Shown: positions 54,215 to 62,022 of the stretch, one piece after another
How positions within the stretch are numbered: position 1 is the first letter of the stretch
How the letters are laid out: every line of letters starts with the position of its first letter
The notes under the pieces: model-generated
What the model saw: only the letters and a program-made list of their open reading frames with translations
Told to the model about the DNA's origin: nothing
The model's database searches: none
Made by a program: the position numbers and the translations under genes
Origin: Litorilinea aerophila
Lineage (GTDB): Bacteria > Chloroflexota > Anaerolineae > Caldilineales > Caldilineaceae
NCBI RefSeq assembly: GCF_006569185.2
Contig: NZ_VIGC02000013.1
Location: forward strand, 1-64,000
Reading direction: 5' to 3'
DNA length: 64,000 nucleotides

Positions 54215-55327
54215 ATGATTCGACGCCTTCTTCTTCTCAACGGTCTTGCCATTGTGGGCGTGGTGCTCAATCACACCATCGGCTGGGGCTACGTGGCCAT
54301 GTTCTGGTGGACCGACCGCTACCGGCCGGTGGCGGTGCCGGACTTCTCCCAGATGGGGGGGCTCTCCTACTGGGGGCTGCGGTTTTTCGAGCAGCTGCTC
54401 ATGTTCAGCATTCCGGCCTTTCTGTTCGTCTCTGGCTACTTCATCGCCGTGGCCACAGGCCGGACCCGTTCCAACGTCAGCCCGTCGGTGGTGCGGCAGC
54501 GCATCGTCAACCTGGCGATCCCCTACCTGCTGTGGTCGCTGATCTACTTCGGGGCCAACGCCGTCCTCGAAGACCAGATCTTCACCCCCTGGCAGTACCT
54601 TCGGCTGTTGCTGGTGGGGGGAGCGGCCCAGGCGTTCTACTACGTACCGCTGGTGATCCAGCTCTACCTGCTCGCCCTGCTGATGGTGCCCCTGGCCCGG
54701 TCCCATTGGCGGCCGCTGCTGCTGGCCTCCCTGGCGATCCAGCTCGTTCCCCTGGCCCTCCGCTATCCCGTCCTTCTGGGGATGGACTGGCCCTGGGCCA
54801 TCCAGTTGGAGCGCTGGTTTCCGGCCTGGTTCTTCCCCGGACACCTCTTCTGGTTTACGGTGGGGGTGGTGGTGGGCTTTCACGTGGGCGACTTTCGGGT
54901 CTGGCTGGCCCGCTGGAAGTGGTGGCTGTTGGGGCTGCTGGTCGTCACCGTGCCCCTGGGCATCCTGGAGTGGGAGTGGATCCTGCGGGCCTCTAGCCAG
55001 GGCTGGCTGGGCCAGGAGCGGACCTTCTTCGATGATCTCTATTCGGCGCTGGCCATCCTGACCTTCCTGGCTTTCGAACGGGTTAACCTGCCCGCAGCCA
55101 GGCAGCTGGCCGACTGGGGAACCCGCTCCTATGGCATCTATCTGGTCCACTCCCTGGTGCTGCTGGTGGCGATGAAGGTCATCTACCATGCAGTTCCCTG
55201 GCTGTTGGCGCATCAAATCTTGCTGCAGCCCCTCCTGCTGGCCCTGGGGCTCGCCGTTCCCCTGGCGCTGATGGCCCTGGTCAACCGTTCCCCCGCCCGG
55301 CGCTTCTACGCCTACCTCTTTGGATAA
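54215..55327 (+). CDS. AT3 family membrane acyltransferase (paralogue 2)
   Basis: A 370-aa paralogue of the 50354 product: LNGLAIVGVVLNHTIGWGYVAMF, FSIPAFLFVSGYFIAVATGR and RSYGIYLVHSLVLLV match segment by segment. The gene order AT3-halogenase-halogenase-AT3 is roughly symmetric, though all are on one strand. It is the last gene of the module and is followed by a 13-bp hairpin. A separate acceptor from paralogue 1 is plausible. The ribosome site is weak. Confidence 0.85.
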   Translation: MIRRLLLLNGLAIVGVVLNHTIGWGYVAMFWWTDRYRPVAVPDFSQMGGLSYWGLRFFEQLLMFSIPAFLFVSGYFIAVATGRTRSNVSPSVVRQRIVNLAIPYLLWSLIYFGANAVLEDQIFTPWQYLRLLLVGGAAQAFYYVPLVIQLYLLALLMVPLARSHWRPLLLASLAIQLVPLALRYPVLLGMDWPWAIQLERWFPAWFFPGHLFWFTVGVVVGFHVGDFRVWLARWKWWLLGLLVVTVPLGILEWEWILRASSQGWLGQERTFFDDLYSALAILTFLAFERVNLPAARQLADWGTRSYGIYLVHSLVLLVAMKVIYHAVPWLLAHQILLQPLLLALGLAVPLALMALVNRSPARRFYAYLFG

Positions 55328-55355
55328 CAGCCAGAGGCAGCGGAGAGCAGGGCGT

Positions 55356-55394
55356 GGGTGGTGCGTAGTGGGTGAGACTCTCTACGCACCACCC
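55356..55394. terminator. 13-bp perfect hairpin of the GTGCGT family at the end of the module
   Basis: GGGTGGTGCGTAG (55356-55368) pairs with CTACGCACCACCC (55382-55394). It lies 28 bases after the last module gene, in terminator position, but without a T tract. Confidence 0.55.
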
Positions 55395-55501
55395 ATTCCG
55401 CACTCCGCCACTGGCCGATCACGCCAGGCTGTCACCGAAACCCCGCTTCAGCCCGGCGGATGAATTGTCAAACTATTGACAGCTCCACCCGTGTAACCTC
55501 G

Positions 55502-55510
55502 TGATACACT
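55502..55510 (+). promoter_or_regulatory. Possible extended -10 promoter before the epimerase gene
   Basis: TGATACACT fits an extended -10 (TG plus TACACT). TTGACA is present upstream but 23 bases away, too far for normal spacing. If active, it would restart transcription after the halopyrrole module. Confidence 0.3.
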
Positions 55511-55633
55511 GGAAGGCAACTGCGTAAACGAGACTTGGGAGAACGATAGGCGTCAGACATCCCCCCCGACTACCGACTACCGTCTACCGTCTACCACCCT
55601 ATCGTCCACCCTCAGGGGAGAGGAAAGAAAGCT

Positions 55634-56656
55634 ATGGCAAAAGTACTGGTCACCGGTGGTGCCGGCTTCATTGGCTCTCATGTGGCCGAAGCCCTGGTCA
55701 ACGCCGGCTACGACGTGGTCGTGTTGGACGACCTGAGCGGCGGCTTCGTGGACAATCTGGTCCCCGGCGTGCGCTTCATCCAGGGTTCCATCACCGACGT
55801 CCAGCTGGTGGAAGAGCTCTTTGCCCAGGAGCGTTTCGACTACGTCTTTCACCTGGCTGCCTACGCGGCCGAAGGGCTCAGCCACTTCATCAAGCGCTTC
55901 AACTACACCAACAACCTGATGGGCAGCATCAACCTCATCAACGCCGCCATCAACACCGACGTGAAGTGCTTTGTCTTCACCTCCTCCATCGCCGTCTATG
56001 GGACCAGCCCCGAGCTGCCCATGACCGAGGAGACCCCGGCCCATCCCGAGGATCCCTACGGCATCGCCAAGCTGGCCGTGGAGCAGGAATTGGCGATCTG
56101 CAAGGAGATGTTCGATCTCAACTACATCATCTTCCGGCCCCACAACGTCTACGGCGAACGTCAGAACATCGGCGACAAATACCGCAACGTGGTGGGCATC
56201 TTCATGAACCAGATCCTCCAGGGCAAACCCATGACCGTCTTTGGGGATGGCAGCCAGGAGCGGGCCTTCACCTACATCGGCGACGTGGCGCCCATCATCG
56301 CCCGTTCCATCGAAGTGCCCGCCGCCTACAACCAGGTCTTCAACATCGGCGCGGACCGGCCCTACACCATCAACCAGCTGGCCCACGCGGTGGCCGAGGC
56401 CATGGGCGTCCCGCCGGACATCGTCTATGTCCCCGCGCGCAACGAAGTGGTGGCGGCCTACTCGTCCCACGACAAGGTGGAGCGCATCTTCGGCGTGGCT
56501 CCCCAGTACAGCCTGGAGGAAGGCATCGGCCGCATGGCGGCCTGGGTCCGGCAGCACGGCGCCCGGGCCAGCCAGGAGTTCGAGGGGATCGAGGTGACCA
56601 AGAACTTCCCCAAGGCATGGGCTATCCCGTCCCCCTCGGCGGTCAACGGCGCTTGA
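55634..56656 (+). CDS. NAD-dependent sugar epimerase/dehydratase
   Basis: A 340-aa extended short-chain dehydrogenase. TGGAGFIGSHVAEAL binds NAD; SSIAVYG supplies the active-site serine region and DPYGIAKLAVE the Tyr-x3-Lys pair. YGERQNIGDKYRNVVGIFMNQIL and FGDGSQERAFTYIGDVA match UDP-glucose 4-epimerase-like proteins. It should make a nucleotide-sugar for the locus. ATG 55634 follows GGGAGAGGAAAGAAAGCT. Confidence 0.9.
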   Translation: MAKVLVTGGAGFIGSHVAEALVNAGYDVVVLDDLSGGFVDNLVPGVRFIQGSITDVQLVEELFAQERFDYVFHLAAYAAEGLSHFIKRFNYTNNLMGSINLINAAINTDVKCFVFTSSIAVYGTSPELPMTEETPAHPEDPYGIAKLAVEQELAICKEMFDLNYIIFRPHNVYGERQNIGDKYRNVVGIFMNQILQGKPMTVFGDGSQERAFTYIGDVAPIIARSIEVPAAYNQVFNIGADRPYTINQLAHAVAEAMGVPPDIVYVPARNEVVAAYSSHDKVERIFGVAPQYSLEEGIGRMAAWVRQHGARASQEFEGIEVTKNFPKAWAIPSPSAVNGA

Positions 56657-56708
56657 GGGGGTTTCTGGACGGGGATTCTGGACGGCGATTGAGGAAAAAG
56701 GAGGCAGC

Positions 56709-57632
56709 ATGGCTGGGCGCATGCCCCACGTGGTGAGCGTGATCCTCAACACCAACCGGCGGGAAGACACCCTGGCCTGCCTGGCATCCCTGCAGGCCAA
56801 CGACTATCCCAACCACACCGCGCTGGTGCTGGACAATGCTTCCACCGACGGCTCGGTGGAAGCCATCCGCGCCCAATTTCCGTCGGTGCAGGTGCTGGCC
56901 CTGGCTGAAAACCGGGGATACGCCGGCAACAACAACGTGGGGATCGCCGCCGCGCTGGCCCAGGGCGCGGACTGGGTCTTCGTCCTCAACGAGGACACGA
57001 TCCTGGCGCCGGACTGTCTGCGCCAGCTCATGGCCGTGGCCGAGGGCGACGACACCGACGATGACACCATCGGCATCGTGGGGCCCCTGGTCCTCCACCA
57101 CGACGAGCCCACGGTCATCCAGTCGGCCGGCGGCGCCCTGGGGCGGGACTGGCAGGCCCGGCACCTGGGCCAGAACCAGCCCGATGCGGGGCAGTTCCGT
57201 GAGCCCCGGCCGGTGGACTGGATCTCGGGCTGCGCCATTCTGGTCCGTCGTGCCGTCATCGAACAGGTGGGCATGCTGGACGAGCGCTTTTTCTACTACT
57301 GGGAGGAGACCGAATGGTGTCTGCGGGCTCGACGGGCCGGCTGGCAGGTGGTCCACGTCCCCCAGGCCCGTCTCTGGCACAAGGGCGTCCAGCGGGACTA
57401 CCGGCCCAGTCCCTCAGTGACCTACTACAACACCCGCAACCGCCTGTTGATGATGGCCAAACATCGGGCGCCGCTGCGGGCCTGGCTGATCGTCTGGTTC
57501 CAGTTGGTCCGGACCCTGCTCAGTTGGAGTCTGCGTCCCAAGTGGCGACGGGTGCAACAGGAGCACCGTACGGCCCTCTGGCGGGGCGCGTTCGACTTCC
57601 TGCGCCGGCGCTGGGGGATGCGGCCAGCATGA
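56709..57632 (+). CDS. GT2 glycosyltransferase (rhamnosyltransferase-like)
   Basis: This 307-aa enzyme has VSVILNTNRREDTLACLASL, LVLDNASTDGSVEAI, ENRGYAGNNNVGI, a metal site in VFVLNEDTILAPDCL and the late ERFFYYWEETEWCLRARRAGW, a set shared with WbbL/RfbF-type rhamnosyltransferases. AAAGGAGGCAGC precedes ATG 56709. It is 11 bases upstream of a ligase-like gene. Confidence 0.9.
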   Translation: MAGRMPHVVSVILNTNRREDTLACLASLQANDYPNHTALVLDNASTDGSVEAIRAQFPSVQVLALAENRGYAGNNNVGIAAALAQGADWVFVLNEDTILAPDCLRQLMAVAEGDDTDDDTIGIVGPLVLHHDEPTVIQSAGGALGRDWQARHLGQNQPDAGQFREPRPVDWISGCAILVRRAVIEQVGMLDERFFYYWEETEWCLRARRAGWQVVHVPQARLWHKGVQRDYRPSPSVTYYNTRNRLLMMAKHRAPLRAWLIVWFQLVRTLLSWSLRPKWRRVQQEHRTALWRGAFDFLRRRWGMRPA

Positions 57633-57642
57633 GCGTGCAACC

Positions 57643-59109
57643 ATGACGGGTATGGGCACCCTCTTCCAGGCGCCCGGCCGCTGGCTGGGCGAGCGACCCT
57701 GGCTCTGGCAGCGGCCTCTCCTCATCACCGTGGTGCTGGCCCTCAGCGTGGCGCTGGCGGGTCGCCTCTCCTTGCGCCAGGCCGCGGTGGTGGTGGCCCT
57801 GCCCATGCTGGTGATGGGCGGCCTGGTCCTGTTGCGGCGACCCCAGCTGGGCCCCCTCTCCCTGATTTTCATCGGCCTGTTGGTGGGCATCGGCAGCAAT
57901 AACTTCAACCCGACGGTGATCAGCCTGAGCGGCCTGACCATCTTCTGGCTGCTCTATCTGGTCGCCTCCAGGCAGTTTGGCGAGGTGGGCCAGATGCGCC
58001 CCCTGTGGCCCTTGCTGTTGCTCATCGGCAGCGGGCTCCTCTCCCTCCTGGTCGGCCAGTTGCCGTGGTTTCCCCTCCCGCCCGCGCCCCTGAGCGCCCA
58101 GCTGGCCGCGGTGGGCGTCTTTGTGCTCTCGGCTGCGGCCTTTCTCATGGTGGCCCACCTCTTTGGGGAAGAAAAGTGGCTGCGCTGGATGGTGTGGCTC
58201 TTCATCGGCCTGGGCAGCATCTACCTGGTGGCCCGGGTGTCGCCCCGGCCCATCCGGCGGCTGGGGGCCTTTTACCCCTGGGGATCCACCAGCTGCCTGT
58301 ACTGGACCTGGATCGTGGCCTTGCTCTTCAGCCAGGCGCTGCTGAACCGGTCCCTGCGGCCGGCGGTGCGGGGGCTTTTGTTCCTCCTGCTGGCCATGGC
58401 CCTGTACGCGGCCCTGGTCCAGACCTTCGACTGGAAATCTGGCTGGATCCCGCCCCTGGTGGCCATGGCCGTGATCCTGGCCCTGCGCTCCTGGCGGCTG
58501 GCCATCATCATGGCCTTGTTAGGCCTGTTGGTCACGCCTGTGCTGCTCAGCGGACTCATCGCCGGGGATGAGTACAGCTATTCCACCCGGGTGGATGCGT
58601 GGGTGATCCTCTGGAACATCATCGAGGTGAACCCCATCACAGGGGTGGGGCCGGCCAACTACAGCCGCTACACGCCTCTGTTCCCCATCCGCGGCTACTA
58701 TGTCAACTTCAACTCCCACAACCAGTACGTGGATCTGGTGGCCCAGACGGGCGTCCTGGGATTGATCTGCTACCTGTGGTTTTTCTGGGAGATCTTCAAG
58801 GTGGCCTGGCGGCTGCGGCGACGGGCCCTCAGCCCCTTTGCCCGGGCCTACGTGGAAGGGGCCCTCGGCGGGTGGGCGGCTATGGTGGTGGCCGGCTTCC
58901 TGGGGGATTGGATCCTGCCTTACGTCTACAACGTGGGGCTGGTGGGGATGCGCTCCAGCGTGTTGGGCTGGCTCTTCCTGGGCGGCCTGCTGGCCCTGGA
59001 CCGGATGACGGCCCACCAGGAGCAGACGACTTCTCCGGTGGAGGACGCCCGGACGCCCTGGCGCGCGGCGTTGGCCACACCCCAGAGCGTCCGGGAATTC
59101 GGCGGTTGA
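57643..59109 (+). CDS. O-antigen ligase/polymerase family membrane protein
   Basis: A 488-aa protein with about twelve helices. The large external loop includes TRVDAWVILWNIIEVNPITGVGPANYSRY and then FNSHNQYVDLVAQTGVLGLICYLWFFWEIF, the conserved WaaL/Wzy pattern (Arg ... GxGxxN ... HNxY). It is the second such protein in the locus; unlike the 21322 product it has no TPR tail. Copy 5 of the dispersed repeat follows immediately. Confidence 0.88.
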   Translation: MTGMGTLFQAPGRWLGERPWLWQRPLLITVVLALSVALAGRLSLRQAAVVVALPMLVMGGLVLLRRPQLGPLSLIFIGLLVGIGSNNFNPTVISLSGLTIFWLLYLVASRQFGEVGQMRPLWPLLLLIGSGLLSLLVGQLPWFPLPPAPLSAQLAAVGVFVLSAAAFLMVAHLFGEEKWLRWMVWLFIGLGSIYLVARVSPRPIRRLGAFYPWGSTSCLYWTWIVALLFSQALLNRSLRPAVRGLLFLLLAMALYAALVQTFDWKSGWIPPLVAMAVILALRSWRLAIIMALLGLLVTPVLLSGLIAGDEYSYSTRVDAWVILWNIIEVNPITGVGPANYSRYTPLFPIRGYYVNFNSHNQYVDLVAQTGVLGLICYLWFFWEIFKVAWRLRRRALSPFARAYVEGALGGWAAMVVAGFLGDWILPYVYNVGLVGMRSSVLGWLFLGGLLALDRMTAHQEQTTSPVEDARTPWRAALATPQSVREFGG

Positions 59110-59126
59110 ACCGGGTCGGTTTCCTA

Positions 59127-59207
59127 GTAAATCCCGGCAGAAATTCGCCGATAGTTTCTACCAGAGGTAGTGCCGCCCGAATTTCTGCCGTGGTATTTAC
59201 GCCAGAC
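59127..59207 (+). repeat. Dispersed palindromic (MITE/REP-like) element, copy 5
   Basis: Complete copy with both inverted ends; the centre is of the copy 3 subfamily. It lies between convergent genes and could fold in either transcript. Confidence 0.85.
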
Positions 59208-59211
59208 TGTA

Positions 59212-61743
59212 CTAGGGGCCTGCCTCGCCCCGGGCAATGACTTCGATCTCGGCCAGGCTGGCCACCCGGTCACCCAGGAAGCGGCCGCTGACCTGGTCGA
59301 TTTCCACCCGAACCACCCGGGCCCGCACGTCCTGGAAGGGCACATCGGTGCCCTGGACCGAGAGCTCGCCGGTGGTCTGGCTGGCCACCTCCTGGGTGGC
59401 GGCCGCATCGCTGTAGAGGCGCACGGTGGCCTGGTGGACCACCAGGTTGCTATCTGCTTCCTGGCGGGGATTGTAGAGCCGCACCGTGCGCACGGTGACC
59501 GGCACCGGGAAGACCAGCTCCACCCACTGGCCCTGCCACTGGCCGGGCGCGCTGGACCAGTAGCGCCGGATGCTGTCGTTCATGACCCGGCGGTCCACCA
59601 GGCCGCTGTTTTCCGCCGCAGAGCGGGTGGAGGAGACCCGGATCTCGGCGCCGGGGGCCAGGTTGGTCCAGCGGGCTTCTTCGTCGCTGGCGGGCACCGG
59701 GATCATGGAGTGGCCGGCGTGGCAGCCCACACAGCGCTGTACATCCCCGTTGCGGCCGAAGTTCATGCCGGCCACGTGGGCGGCGCCGTCGATGCGCAGG
59801 GGACCACCCACTGCGGTGGGAATCTGGAGCGGTCCCCCGCCGCCCCCACCGGGAGCCGGGCCGAAGGTCAAGGGGACTTTGCCGTCGGCGCTGCGGAGTT
59901 GCTCGAAGAGGGGCACGTTGGCCGGCGCGTTGGGGTTCCGCACCGAGCCGTCCGGGTTGACCGGCAGCTCCTGGAGCAGGATGGGCCAGTCCAGGTTGGG
60001 GAAGGAGCCGGTGCTGGTGCGCTGGTGGTCCAGGAAGAAGCGGATGGTGGCGGCCGAGCCGACCGCAGGCGCGTTGACGATGGGCACGTCCACCGGTGCG
60101 TTGAAGTAGACGTTCAGCGCGTCGAAGATGAAGGTGCCGTCCTGATCGTAGGGGCCCTCGGCCGGGGGCGGCAGCGGCCCTGGGACGTCCGACACCCGGT
60201 CCGGGATGATGGGCGGCAGGGGACGTGGCCGCAGGATGCGGGCCCGCAGTTCGGTGGTGCCGGGGTTGTCGTACAGGAGGCGGGGGTTGCGGCCGTCGGC
60301 ATCCATGACGTAGAGGCCGTAGTCCTGGCGAATGTCCTGCGCCCAGGAGAAGACGATGCGTCCGTCCGGCAACACGGCCGGTTCGCTGGCGTAGGTGCCG
60401 TTGAAGATCCCGTAGGAGGTCGGGTTGCTGGGGTGGACGTAGTCCAGGGAGAGGTAGGTGACGCCGATCAGGGGCTCGTAGAGGCCGGGGCCCCGCCGGT
60501 AGCGGCGCAGGCCGCCGAAGCCGGCCGCCTCGGTCATGTTGACCATGGGGAAGTAGTTGGCGATGAGTTCGCCGTCGGCCGTGAAGGCGCCCCCGTAGGC
60601 GTGGATGATGTCCCCGTCCCGATAGTGGCCGGCCCACATGGCCAGCTCCGTGCCGTCGGGGTTGATGGTGGCCAGTTGCCAGGAGTTGCGGGTCAGATGG
60701 GCTGGCCGGCCCGAGGTATCGGCCGGATTGGTGGTGAGGCCGTTGTGTTGGATGTAGCCATCCGGGCCGGTGATGGTGGCCAGGCTGTCGGTGGCAGAGC
60801 GGTGGTTGCGCCACCAGCGGGCATAGACGATCTTCCCGGTGAGGGGATCCACCAGGGGGCGGTCGGCGCCGTTACGTTCGGCCGTGATCCGGTGCAGGCC
60901 GGAGCCGTCGGCGTTGACCACGTAGAGGTTGGTGGTGCGCACGCCGCTGTACTGGCCAAAGCTGGGCCAGCGGGTGGACGCAAAGACGATGCGGCCATCG
61001 GGCAGCCAGGCCGGGTCGGTGTCGTCGTAGCCCTGGGCGCGGAAGGCGTTCTGGGCCTGGCCCAGCCGGGACATGTCCAGCTGGCTGTAGTCCAGGTCGG
61101 ATGTGGTGACCGGACGCAGGCCGGAGCCGTCGGCGTTGATCACGTAGATGCGCCAGGCGTTTTGATCTCGGGTGGAGTTGGGGTCATAGTTGCCAGCAGG
61201 CAGGCCGGCGAAGACGATCTGCCGGCCGTCGTAGGAGACATCCGGCGCGTTGACGTCGATGAGGTACAGGCTGGCCGCCGTCGGGTTGGCGCCATCCACC
61301 AGCGTGCGCAGGCTACCGTCGGGTTCCAGGACCAGGAGTTTGCCAGGGGCGGCCACCTGGAAGCGGCTGAAGGCCCCCACCCCTGGCATCCCCCGGGCTT
61401 CGTCCCAGTAGATGCTGCCACGCTCTGGGATCTGGCGGGAGACAAAGACAATGGGGTCTTGGACCTCGCCGTTGGGCGGTGGCGTCGGGGTAGGGGTGGG
61501 TGAAGCGGACGGCGTGGAAACGGGTGTGGCCGTGGGGGGAGGAATGGTTGGGTTAGGTGGGGGCGTGGGAGTAGCGTTAGGGGTGTTGCCTCCCCGAACC
61601 AGGGGGAGGTAGATCTGGGAGCCTTCATGGCCCTGGGCCAGCACCCGGGCCGGCGTGAAACCGGTCCGCTGGCCGGCCAGCAGGAGGCTCAGCAGCGACC
61701 AGGTAAGCAATGTGGCGACGACGGGTCGTTTTCGTATGTGCAT
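59212..61743 (-). CDS. Secreted TolB-like propeller protein with one haem-binding CxxCH and C-terminal discoidin-like domain
   Basis: An 843-aa exported protein. A signal peptide is followed by SQIYLPLVRGG, a Thr/Pro/Asn linker, then WD40/TolB-type repeats (YVINADGSGLRPVT, PAWLPDGRIVFAS, LYVVNADGSGLHRIT, VLPDGRIVFSWAQD, LYVMDADGRNPRLL). Near residue 680 RCVGCHAGHSM gives one c-type haem site, and the final 130 residues resemble an F5/8 (discoidin) sugar-binding domain. Parts recall hydrazine synthase alpha-like proteins. It is the only minus-strand gene in the locus. ATG 61743 with AAAGGA upstream is preferred over TTG 61746. Confidence 0.75.
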   Translation of the reverse strand: MHIRKRPVVATLLTWSLLSLLLAGQRTGFTPARVLAQGHEGSQIYLPLVRGGNTPNATPTPPPNPTIPPPTATPVSTPSASPTPTPTPPPNGEVQDPIVFVSRQIPERGSIYWDEARGMPGVGAFSRFQVAAPGKLLVLEPDGSLRTLVDGANPTAASLYLIDVNAPDVSYDGRQIVFAGLPAGNYDPNSTRDQNAWRIYVINADGSGLRPVTTSDLDYSQLDMSRLGQAQNAFRAQGYDDTDPAWLPDGRIVFASTRWPSFGQYSGVRTTNLYVVNADGSGLHRITAERNGADRPLVDPLTGKIVYARWWRNHRSATDSLATITGPDGYIQHNGLTTNPADTSGRPAHLTRNSWQLATINPDGTELAMWAGHYRDGDIIHAYGGAFTADGELIANYFPMVNMTEAAGFGGLRRYRRGPGLYEPLIGVTYLSLDYVHPSNPTSYGIFNGTYASEPAVLPDGRIVFSWAQDIRQDYGLYVMDADGRNPRLLYDNPGTTELRARILRPRPLPPIIPDRVSDVPGPLPPPAEGPYDQDGTFIFDALNVYFNAPVDVPIVNAPAVGSAATIRFFLDHQRTSTGSFPNLDWPILLQELPVNPDGSVRNPNAPANVPLFEQLRSADGKVPLTFGPAPGGGGGGPLQIPTAVGGPLRIDGAAHVAGMNFGRNGDVQRCVGCHAGHSMIPVPASDEEARWTNLAPGAEIRVSSTRSAAENSGLVDRRVMNDSIRRYWSSAPGQWQGQWVELVFPVPVTVRTVRLYNPRQEADSNLVVHQATVRLYSDAAATQEVASQTTGELSVQGTDVPFQDVRARVVRVEIDQVSGRFLGDRVASLAEIEVIARGEAGP

Positions 61744-61896
61744 CAAGACTTATCCTTTTCGAGTTTCAGCCAGAGTTCGTGAACACTGCCAAACCGTACC
61801 ACAGAATTAAGACCGACAACCGGCGCAAACGTCGCGAACAGTATACGTCACTTGCGTGATCGGCGTACCGTTGCCGTCCCGCCGCCCGCCATGACA

Positions 61897-61936
61897 GTCT
61901 GGCGTCAATACCAGGGCAGAAATTCCGGGTGCCCTC
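61897..61936 (-). repeat. Half copy of the dispersed palindromic element, copy 6
   Basis: Only one arm is present (inverted), ending abruptly at the junction with the cctttgcg-rich repeat. It suggests that one repeat truncated the other. Confidence 0.7.
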
Positions 61937-62000
61937 TCTTTGCGCCTTTGCATCTTTGTGCCTTTGCGTTTAAAAATGCCCTTTTTGCAGGGAAGTCAAC
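61937..62000. repeat. cctttgcg-rich dispersed repeat, copy B
   Basis: Several ctttgcg/cctttg units lead to the tail aaaaatgccctttttgcagg, as at 5074-5139. It directly precedes the ribosome-site region of the next gene. Confidence 0.6.
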
Positions 62001-62022
62001 AGTAGGAGAGTAACAGGCATTC

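Larger units (their letters stand above)
55328..55633. other. Intergenic region after the pyrrole module
   Basis: Besides the hairpin at 55356-55394 and a possible extended -10 at 55502-55510, only short direct repeats (ctaccgactaccgtctaccgt, about 55571-55592) are seen. No gene is supported. Confidence 0.5.

Noticed and set aside
55571-55600. Short ctaccg repeats as an operator or attachment site
   Set aside because: Low-complexity slippage-type repeats with no symmetry or second copy.
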